Source: Candidatus Helarchaeota archaeon (lineage in GTDB: Archaea; Asgardarchaeota; Lokiarchaeia; Helarchaeales; HEL-GB-A). From it: a DNA stretch of 12,168 bases. The notes below the pieces were generated by a model. That model searched no databases. It was given only the letters and a program-made list of their open reading frames with translations, and was not told the DNA's origin. A program made the position numbers and the translations under genes. This document shows positions 7,783 through 12,168 of this stretch, piece after piece (position 1 is the stretch's first letter; each line of letters starts with the position of its first letter). The stretch spans positions 1 through 12,168 of the forward strand of contig JABXJU010000126.1 of assembly GCA_013375405.1 (NCBI GenBank), given 5' to 3'.

Positions 7783-7798
7783 AAAATTTTATATTTTT
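7783..7798 (-). promoter_or_regulatory. Possible TATA box of the ferredoxin gene
   Basis: On the minus strand the stretch reads AAAATATAAAATTTTT, about 70 bases upstream of the ferredoxin ATG. The expected transcription start is near 7762, leaving a leader of about 45 bases that contains GAGGT. The surrounding DNA is so AT-rich that the match is weak evidence. Confidence 0.35.
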
Positions 7799-7930
7799 CT
7801 TTATTAAGATTTTGAAACAACTGACTCAATATATGTCTAAAAGTTTCATACCAATACCAGTAACCTGGAATAGAATTTGAGATTTCATACAATAATAATT
7901 CTTTTTACGAATTTTTCGGCCTATGACGTC

Positions 7931-7943
7931 AGTACTATAGATA
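7931..7943 (-). repeat. Inverted copy of the TATAGTACT motif
   Basis: AGTACTATAGATA is the reverse complement of the 13-mer found at 8240 and 8381, with 11 of 13 positions matching. It directly abuts the palindrome TGACGTCA (7924-7931) and sits inside CTAT...ATAG arms (7921-7940). Confidence 0.45.
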
Positions 7944-8239
7944 TCATATAATTTAGGAAATAACCCCGTTTTATTTCTAATGGATCAATTAAAAAGACCT
8001 CTAAATATTTACTTAACTTCTATCTAATTTTTTCAAGTAATATTTTAAAAAATTTTATAATAAACTATTTAAATAACTTCAATTTCATAACAATCAGAGT
8101 AATTTTAATCATATAACTAATAACATTTTTCAACTAATTTTAATAATTTTATAAATTATTTCCACAAGAAATTATGGGGGCAACCATTCTATACATAACA
8201 CTCTCATAACATAGTGAAATTCATAGTACCCTATTATTT

Positions 8240-8252
8240 TAGGTATAGTACT
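8240..8252 (+). repeat. 13-bp direct repeat TAGGTATAGTACT, copy 1
   Basis: This is an exact match to the copy at 8381-8393. A related half motif, ATAGTACC, lies just upstream at 8223-8230. I did not find TATAGTACT elsewhere in the window, so the motif is concentrated in this spacer. Confidence 0.6.
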
Positions 8253-8380
8253 TATTTTTCTCATTATCGTAAAACATGATTTCCATGGCTTAGTGAAAAG
8301 TAGTATTTTTGTCTGTTCGATAAAAAAATAAAACTTTCAGGAATCACACTCTCAGATTTGGAATTTTTTCATTGGAAATA

Positions 8381-8393
8381 TAGGTATAGTACT
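8381..8393 (+). repeat. 13-bp direct repeat TAGGTATAGTACT, copy 2
   Basis: This is an exact match to the copy at 8240-8252, 141 bases away. Both copies are preceded by CACTCTCA (8199-8206 and 8347-8354), so they may belong to a degenerated duplication of a longer segment. Confidence 0.6.
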
Positions 8394-8678
8394 AGAGTAA
8401 TATATTAAATAGATAAAACGACAATTTACCCTTTTTTTTAGAAAAGAACGACAAAAAAGCGATAATTTTGAATTTTAGGAGCTAAGATTTGTTACGACTA
8501 AAAAAGAGGGTTTAATATTTCCTTATTTAAACCTGAATTATTAATAAGTAAAAAGAGACAAAGAGTGGTTTTAAAGTTGCGATTTTCTCAATGTGAAATT
8601 TTAATATAATTTATATATCCTCAGAAATCGGTGCGGGATTTATTTTGATGTTTTATATTCTCTGCCTGTTTAAGCAAA

Positions 8679-8700
8679 AATTATATATAGGGGTATATCT
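8679..8700 (+). promoter_or_regulatory. TATA box with a short inverted repeat upstream of the wHTH gene
   Basis: AATTATATATAG is a good TATA-like element about 65 bases before the ATG at 8752. It runs into GGGG and TATAT, which give an inverted repeat ATATA-GGGG-TATAT (8685-8698). A protein bound there would block the TATA box, so autorepression by the HTH protein is possible. The arms are short and AT-only. Confidence 0.4.
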
Positions 8701-8751
8701 AAAAAAATAAACAAATAAGTCAAAAAAAATTGATAATAAAGAAAAACAAGG

Positions 8752-9039
8752 ATGAGTGAAATGGATAATTCTATCAAAGAAAATGCAACCTTCGAATATA
8801 AAGGAAGGGGAGTTTTTGAACCTGCTATCAATATTAAAGAATATCTTTTCAAATTGATTGCTAAAAAGGGGCCAGTTACTCGGTCTGAATTAACAAAAGA
8901 GACTGGAATTCCTCGAACTACTATCTATGATACAATAGTTAAATTAATGCTAGATGAACAAATTAAAAAATTTTCAGTACCTTCTAAAAGACGCGGACGG
9001 CCAAGAGTTTTTTATGAGATAGTTAAACCTTCCCTCTAA
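8752..9039 (+). CDS. Small winged helix-turn-helix transcriptional regulator
   Basis: This 95-residue protein is almost entirely one winged-helix DNA-binding domain. Residues 26-40 form a first helix (NIKEYLFKLIAKKG). Residues 41-70 carry the helix-turn-helix, with GPVTRSELTKETGIPRTTIYDTI and the recognition helix around residues 54-66. Residues 73-91 form a wing hairpin rich in Arg/Lys (KRRGRPRVFYEI). The pattern fits the TrmB/MarR/ArsR-like regulators common in archaea. No ligand or metal site is visible and there is no effector domain, so a partner or dimerisation alone must control it. The ATG at 8752 and an in-frame ATG at 8761 are both possible starts; neither has a strong ribosome-binding site. 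It is transcribed alone, away from the 1 kb motif-bearing spacer, which may contain its own operators. Confidence 0.88.
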   Translation: MSEMDNSIKENATFEYKGRGVFEPAINIKEYLFKLIAKKGPVTRSELTKETGIPRTTIYDTIVKLMLDEQIKKFSVPSKRRGRPRVFYEIVKPSL

Positions 9040-9040
9040 T

Positions 9041-9053
9041 TCTTTTTTTATTT
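9041..9053 (+). terminator. T-tract terminator after the wHTH gene
   Basis: TCTTTTTTTATTT begins two bases after the stop codon. A seven-T run directly behind a gene is a typical archaeal termination signal. The convergent Elf1-like gene ends about 30 bases further on. Confidence 0.5.
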
Positions 9054-9082
9054 CATTGAAAATTTTAAAAATAGGAATTTAA

Positions 9083-9784
9083 TTAATCATCCCAATCTGA
9101 TATTTCGTCTTGTGAAGAATCTTCGGTGTCGAATTTTTCCTCACTTCCCTGGGCCTCTTGTATATTAGTTTCCTGAATTCCTCCCTGGCTTTCTAGTTCA
9201 GCCTCAGCTTTTAATTTTTCTTTTGAATACATCTCTTCCATAAATTCTTGGGATCTAACTTTGTCTATAAATTGCCCATAAACATCAACTTTTTCATCCA
9301 ACGGAGTGACAGGAAAATCGGTTTTGAATCCACAGGCGCCACAAAGGACTACTGCAAAATCTTTTTGCAGTGTTATATTTATTAAAATTGTACGAAAATT
9401 ACACTTAGGACATCCTAATTTCGCCCCACGCGGAACTAACTTTACAACTGAAAATCTTTCCGGATCGCTTTCCCACTCTCTGGCAGAAACGAACGTTGAT
9501 TCCCCACAACTTGAACAGTTTATCCTGATTGAGTAAGTAGATTCAATGAACTCAATTGTTACACTCTTTTCATCGCAATTTGGACACCCAAATTTGACTG
9601 GAATTCGTGTTGGATTGTTATAATGGTACCTTTTACCACAATTTTTACATTTAATATTAAAAGAATTAGGCTGTTTATTAAAGGTGATTGAGACTGTCTT
9701 TTTAGAACAAAGTGGACAGTCAAAAATATTAGGTAGCTTCGGTCTAGGTCGCCTCTGAATTTTTGTTCGTCTTCTTCTACCCAT
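9083..9784 (-). CDS. Elf1-like transcription elongation factor with three zinc ribbons
   Basis: This 233-residue protein has the marks of Elf1, the small elongation factor of eukaryotes and some archaea that rides on RNA polymerase. It has a very basic N-terminal tail (MGRRRRTKIQRRPRPKLP), a zinc ribbon, and then the Elf1-type ending LDEKVDVYGQFIDKV at about 162-176. The ribbon is present three times, each as C-x2-C-x19-C-x2-C: C23/C26/C46/C49, C67/C70/C90/C93 and C125/C128/C148/C151. All 12 ligands are intact. Known single-ribbon Elf1 proteins are roughly 80-150 residues, so this one is enlarged by two ribbons. The last 40 or so residues form an acidic, Gln/Ser-rich tail ending SDWDD, reminiscent of acidic tails on some eukaryotic Elf1. 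The ATG at 9784 has AGGAG at 9797-9793, eight bases upstream. It follows the hydrolase/phosphatase pair on the same strand after 95 bases and has its own TATA-like element. Confidence 0.85.
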   Translation of the reverse strand: MGRRRRTKIQRRPRPKLPNIFDCPLCSKKTVSITFNKQPNSFNIKCKNCGKRYHYNNPTRIPVKFGCPNCDEKSVTIEFIESTYSIRINCSSCGESTFVSAREWESDPERFSVVKLVPRGAKLGCPKCNFRTILINITLQKDFAVVLCGACGFKTDFPVTPLDEKVDVYGQFIDKVRSQEFMEEMYSKEKLKAEAELESQGGIQETNIQEAQGSEEKFDTEDSSQDEISDWDD

Positions 9785-9825
9785 AAGTTCATCTCCTGAC
9801 TAATTGATTTCTCCAAGAGAGGTGT

Positions 9826-9856
9826 TAAGGTACCTTATTTTGAATTTATTTAAGTT
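9826..9856 (-). promoter_or_regulatory. Elf1-like gene promoter with 12-bp palindrome
   Basis: On the minus strand a TATA-like CTTAAATAAATTC lies near 9854-9842. It is followed by the perfect 12-base palindrome TAAGGTACCTTA at 9826-9837. With normal archaeal spacing, transcription would start near 9822, so the palindrome sits between TATA box and start site, where a repressor could act. The leader would then be about 40 bases. Confidence 0.35.
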
Positions 9857-9879
9857 TTCTATTAAATATAATTTTTTTC

Positions 9880-10680
9880 TCATAAATATTGAAGTAAGTC
9901 AGCGACAGAGTCTAAAATTAGATCAGGCTTTGGTCCAGACGCCGGCATTAGCTTCAATTCTTGCATCCCCGTTCCCGTCTTGACCAATATTGTTCCGATA
10001 TGAGCATTCAGCCCTGCCTTTACATCTGTTGAATAACGGTCTCCTATAATAACTGCTGCTGAAGGCTTTATATCTTGCGATTTTAGAATGAATTCAATCA
10101 TAAAAGGATTTGGTTTGCCGATAGTTATCATCGGGTCACAATATGCCGCGGTACTGAGGGCGGCGACCATAGTTCCTGCTCCTGGAAGGTTTCCATGTTC
10201 TGTTGGAAGGGTAGGATCAGTATTAGTCGCAATAAATTTTGCCCCCTTATTGAGCGCCGCTAACGCAAAAGCAACTTTTTGATAAGTAAAATCGCGATCA
10301 AGCCCCACAATCACAAATTCAATTGCACTTCCTGCTGTTTCGTCAGAAATTACATCGAATCCTGCATTTTTAAATTCATTAATGAGTCCTTCTTCCCCAA
10401 TAATATAAACAGTAGCCTTCGGATGACGCTGATTAAGGTACTGGGCTGTAGCATATGCACTTGTAATAATCTGATTTTCCTGTACTTGAATTCCCATCTT
10501 CAGAAGTTTTTTACAGACCTTCGTTCGCGTTCGTGTAGAATTATTTGTTAGAAAAAATACATCTTTTTTTCTCTCTGCCAATTTTTCAAGAACTTCTTGT
10601 GCTCCAGAAATAGGCTCATTCCCTAAATAAATTACACCATCTAAATCGAAAATAAATAGTTGGAACTCTTCCAAATTCAC
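9880..10680 (-). CDS. HAD-superfamily hydrolase, NagD/p-nitrophenylphosphatase-like (IIA)
   Basis: This 266-residue phosphatase has all four HAD motifs. The nucleophile and acid are D12 and D14 in FDLDGV, motif II is TNN at 45-47, the motif III lysine is K189 in IGKPNP, and motif IV is GDRYSTD at 213-219. The cap region contains FIATNTDPTLPTE and PGAGTMVAAL, typical of class IIA enzymes (NagD, 4-nitrophenylphosphatase, phosphoglycolate phosphatase-like). The family removes phosphate from small metabolites or nucleotides; the physiological substrate cannot be read from sequence. The start is GTG at 10680, two bases after the stop of the metallo-hydrolase gene. Its ribosome-binding site GAGGT (10691-10687) lies inside the last codons of that gene, so the two are translationally coupled. 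An Elf1-like gene follows. Confidence 0.93.
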   Translation of the reverse strand: MNLEEFQLFIFDLDGVIYLGNEPISGAQEVLEKLAERKKDVFFLTNNSTRTRTKVCKKLLKMGIQVQENQIITSAYATAQYLNQRHPKATVYIIGEEGLINEFKNAGFDVISDETAGSAIEFVIVGLDRDFTYQKVAFALAALNKGAKFIATNTDPTLPTEHGNLPGAGTMVAALSTAAYCDPMITIGKPNPFMIEFILKSQDIKPSAAVIIGDRYSTDVKAGLNAHIGTILVKTGTGMQELKLMPASGPKPDLILDSVADLLQYL

Positions 10681-10682
10681 AC

Positions 10683-11285
10683 TTATACCTCGCCCAACGA
10701 TTTAACTAGATTTTCCACCTTCGTATAGGCCTCCTGAATCATCGGTCTCCCATGGGTAAGGAAGATGACATTGAAGTCATAGTCTAACAATTTTCGAATA
10801 ATTCGCTGTGCTTGCTTATAATCTGCACAATACATCTCCGGCGGTGCAATTAATCCATTTTCATCAAAAATAGTATCCCCTATGATGATTACTTTCTGCT
10901 TCGGAAGGTAAATCGAAATATTTCCTGCACTATGTCCCGGCAGATGAATTATTTCCATATCGCAGGCCTCTAACTTTTGTCCGTCTGTCAATAGCAAATC
11001 AGCTGTTTGCTTTATATGGCTGGCTTCCGCTTCATGGAAGGCGAGCTTCGCTCCTGTTTCTGCTCGAATCTTTTTGATATTTGCTACATGATCGATATGA
11101 TAATGTGTTATAATGATGAGCTCTAAAGGCTTTCCCATTTTCTTTATATACTCTAGTATCTTTGGACCGTCTTTTCGATTAAATCCTGTATCAAAGAGAA
11201 CTAAATACGAACCACAATCAACTAGAAAGATGGAAACATAATCCGTTTCATCAATACGATGAATTCCATTCATTAATTCACCCAT
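10683..11285 (-). CDS. Metallo-beta-lactamase-fold hydrolase
   Basis: From the ATG at 11285 this is a 200-residue MBL-fold protein. It has a complete two-metal site: H61-x-H63-x-D65-H66 (HYHIDH), H118 in GHSAG, D137 in GDT and H178 in THGRP. Families with this layout include glyoxalase II-like thioesterases, lactonases and other hydrolases. There is no RNA-processing beta-CASP domain, and the length is that of a bare MBL domain. I choose 11285 over a TTG at 11324 for two reasons. GGAG (11299-11296) lies ten bases before it, and the TATA-like ATTATAAAAA near 11345-11354 predicts a transcript beginning near 11323. The stop overlaps the translational signals of the downstream HAD phosphatase, so the two enzymes probably act in one process. 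The substrate is unknown. Confidence 0.92.
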   Translation of the reverse strand: MGELMNGIHRIDETDYVSIFLVDCGSYLVLFDTGFNRKDGPKILEYIKKMGKPLELIIITHYHIDHVANIKKIRAETGAKLAFHEAEASHIKQTADLLLTDGQKLEACDMEIIHLPGHSAGNISIYLPKQKVIIIGDTIFDENGLIAPPEMYCADYKQAQRIIRKLLDYDFNVIFLTHGRPMIQEAYTKVENLVKSLGEV

Positions 11286-11295
11286 TTTCAATTTT

Positions 11296-11299
11296 CTCC
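11296..11299 (-). promoter_or_regulatory. Ribosome-binding site deciding the MBL start
   Basis: GGAG on the minus strand lies ten bases before the ATG at 11285. The TTG at 11324 has no such site and coincides with the expected transcription start. Confidence 0.5.
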
Positions 11300-11343
11300 A
11301 AGAAACCACTATTAAGTCATTCAAACCAAAAGCATTTTCCTGC

Positions 11344-11356
11344 TATTTTTATAATC
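11344..11356 (-). promoter_or_regulatory. Probable TATA box of the MBL-HAD operon
   Basis: On the minus strand this reads GATTATAAAAATA, centred near 11350. The implied transcription start is about 11323, giving a leader of nearly 40 bases before the ATG at 11285. Confidence 0.45.
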
Positions 11357-11361
11357 CAACA

Positions 11362-11374
11362 ATTTTTAAATAAT
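11362..11374 (+). promoter_or_regulatory. Probable TATA box of the 11425 gene
   Basis: ATTTTTAAATAAT is a TATA-like element about 55 bases before the ATG at 11425, predicting a start near 11395. It lies back-to-back with the minus-strand TATA box of the MBL gene, so the two divergent promoters could be controlled together. Confidence 0.4.
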
Positions 11375-11424
11375 CTTGTGTATTTAGAAATACCAATCAA
11401 TCAAAAGAAATTATGTGACTTAGC

Positions 11425-11970
11425 ATGTCATCGATGGGGATTAAATTTGTACCGCTTCCAGAACCATTGCAAAAACGAGTGACGCGTGTTATGAGGGGCG
11501 TTGAAAATGGGGAAATCGATCCCGATTATGGCGGAGAACTATTTATGAAATATTTCTCGCAACGGATCGGAATTATCGCAAATAATAGCCCTCATAGTGA
11601 AAAGCTTCATCAGGCTGCAAAAGATCAGCGGCTTGCCCTCATTATCAAGGGGACTGCTATTGATCACGTCGCCACGTTCGGTAATAAAATAACTGAACTG
11701 ATAATCGAAAAAAAGAGTAAATTGAGCGATCCCGCCATGATTTTTAATCACATGGACGTCTTTTTGGATGTAATTTTAAGTAAAAAAGATTTGTTGCGTG
11801 CGGGGATTGAGAAACAAGTAGAAGTGCGAAAAATGGCTCAACTCTTCAAATGGATGGCCCCTATCATCGCTTCCCAAGATGATAGGACGCAGCAGATTCT
11901 TGAGGAGAAATGTCCTCCAATACTCGCAGGCATTATTTCTGAAATCGAGGAACATTATGGTCTTGACTAG
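11425..11970 (+). CDS. Hypothetical helical protein, 181 aa
   Basis: I do not recognise this protein. It begins MSSMGIKFVPLPEPLQKRVT and is predicted by eye to be almost entirely helical and soluble. It has a mixed-charge surface, an early stretch ENGEIDPDYGGELFMKYF, and a later helix-rich half (DVFLDVILSKKDLLRAGIEK, then EVRKMAQLFKWMAPIIAS). There is a single cysteine (EEKCPP) near residue 164, no repeated metal-binding motif, and no signal peptide or membrane span. The ATG at 11425 has only a weak GTGA upstream, and an in-frame ATG three codons later is an alternative start. Its codons look somewhat richer in G and C than the neighbouring spacers, as expected for a real gene. It is transcribed divergently from the MBL-HAD pair across a short shared promoter region. 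Confidence 0.85.
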   Translation: MSSMGIKFVPLPEPLQKRVTRVMRGVENGEIDPDYGGELFMKYFSQRIGIIANNSPHSEKLHQAAKDQRLALIIKGTAIDHVATFGNKITELIIEKKSKLSDPAMIFNHMDVFLDVILSKKDLLRAGIEKQVEVRKMAQLFKWMAPIIASQDDRTQQILEEKCPPILAGIISEIEEHYGLD

Positions 11971-11972
11971 AA

Positions 11973-11992
11973 GGGAAATGGCCTAAATTCCC
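11973..11992 (+). terminator. Hairpin just after the 11425 gene
   Basis: GGGAA at 11973-11977 pairs with TTCCC at 11988-11992 across a ten-base loop, starting two bases after the stop codon. No T tract follows directly, so this may protect or end the transcript only weakly. T-rich stretches come later, near 12066-12073 and 12083-12090. Confidence 0.35.
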
Positions 11993-12019
11993 AAAATAAT
12001 TAATCGATCAAATCAAAAC

Positions 12020-12060
12020 GAAATCGGGTAAAAAATAAAAAAAACCCAGTCTGAAATTTC
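12020..12060. repeat. Nested inverted repeat
   Basis: GAAAT (12020-12024) and GGGT (12026-12029) are matched by ACCC (12044-12047) and ATTTC (12056-12060) around an A-rich centre. The arms are short and the right side is interrupted by eight bases. It may be a terminator for genes approaching from either side. Confidence 0.3.
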
Positions 12061-12168
12061 GTAGTTATTTTTTCGTCGGTACTTTTTCTTAAAATACATT
12101 ATTAAATGTTTTTGAACGGTTTCCTTTTATTTCATAGAAGAAATTAAGATACCAATTGGAATTACATA

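Larger units (their letters stand above)
7717..8751. other. About 1 kb very AT-rich spacer between divergent genes
   Basis: This stretch lies between the ferredoxin (minus) and the winged-HTH gene (plus). I find no credible protein: the only minus-strand frame of note, near 7704-7892, is low-complexity and overlaps the ferredoxin leader. I see no tRNA, no obvious C/D guide RNA and no IS end. It holds the ferredoxin promoter (near 7783-7798), the HTH promoter (near 8679-8690), a set of TATAGTAC-type motifs between 7931 and 8393, an 8-T tract at 8432-8439, and the short repeats AACGACAA at 8417 and 8447. Its length, over ten times that of the other divergent spacers except the one at 255-617, suggests regulatory DNA or an unrecognised RNA. 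Confidence 0.6.

Noticed and set aside
7704..7892. Minus-strand frame of 62 codons upstream of the ferredoxin
   Set aside because: It is Lys/Ile/Tyr-rich low-complexity sequence, overlaps the ferredoxin start out of frame, and lies over the ferredoxin promoter and leader. It has no domain features.
7921..7940. TGACGTCA, resembling the eukaryotic cAMP response element
   Set aside because: The resemblance has no meaning in an archaeal context; I note it only as a palindrome beside the TATAGTAC-type motif.
9559..9816. Alternative minus-strand frame overlapping the start of the Elf1-like gene
   Set aside because: The overlapping frame with zinc ribbons, basic tail and AGGAG is clearly the gene; this one has no motif and no matching continuation.
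1..12168. tRNA, rRNA, CRISPR array, IS or phage genes
   Set aside because: I looked for T-loop signatures, regularly spaced repeats, transposase motifs and terminal inverted repeats by eye and found none.
12127..12168. Minus-strand frame of 13 codons entering from the right edge
   Set aside because: Too short to support as a gene, and another minus frame (stop at 12089) is longer; neither can be decided without more sequence.

Overview
This 12.2 kb window is AT-rich archaeal DNA. Archaeal signatures are a CDC48/VAT-type tandem AAA+ ATPase, a protein resembling the archaeal/eukaryotic elongation factor Elf1, TATA boxes at the archaeal distance from start codons, T-tract terminators, and several GTG/TTG starts. 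The Elf1-like gene, a ribbon-helix-helix fusion protein and an archaeal winged-helix regulator make an Asgard archaeon (Promethearchaeota/Lokiarchaeia-like) my best guess. That is inference from style, because no rRNA or ribosomal protein gene is present. I see no tRNA, rRNA, CRISPR array, insertion sequence or prophage gene, so this looks like ordinary chromosome.

Layout: (1) bases 1-254 hold the N-terminal part of an unrecognised gene leaving the left edge on the minus strand. It diverges from (2) the CDC48-type ATPase (618-2807, +). (3) An orphan gene (2859-3449, -) converges on the ATPase. (4) A plus-strand two-gene unit follows: an RHH-like protein with three similar beta-alpha-beta modules (3749-5281) and a radical SAM protein (5308-6021). 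(5) On the minus strand are a phytoene-desaturase-like FAD protein (6027-7412) and, just upstream of it, a 58-residue two-cluster ferredoxin (7540-7716). (6) A spacer of about 1 kb (7717-8751) is very AT-rich and carries a recurring TATAGTAC-type motif. (7) A small winged-HTH regulator (8752-9039, +) comes next. (8) A minus-strand group follows: metallo-beta-lactamase-fold hydrolase (10683-11285), HAD phosphatase (9880-10680) and an Elf1-like factor with three zinc ribbons (9083-9784). (9) An orphan helical protein (11425-11970, +) and a spacer with inverted repeats close the window.

Likely cooperation: the hydrolase and phosphatase are translationally coupled, since the phosphatase ribosome-binding site lies inside the end of the hydrolase gene. 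The RHH-like protein and the radical SAM protein are separated by 26 bases and are probably co-transcribed. The ferredoxin is a plausible electron donor to the neighbouring FAD enzyme, although a T-tract between them suggests partly separate transcription. The ATPase and the Elf1-like factor are housekeeping-type functions (protein unfolding and transcription elongation).

The most unusual items are the triplicated Elf1-type zinc ribbon, the RHH/three-module protein linked to a radical SAM enzyme, and the motif-bearing 1 kb spacer.
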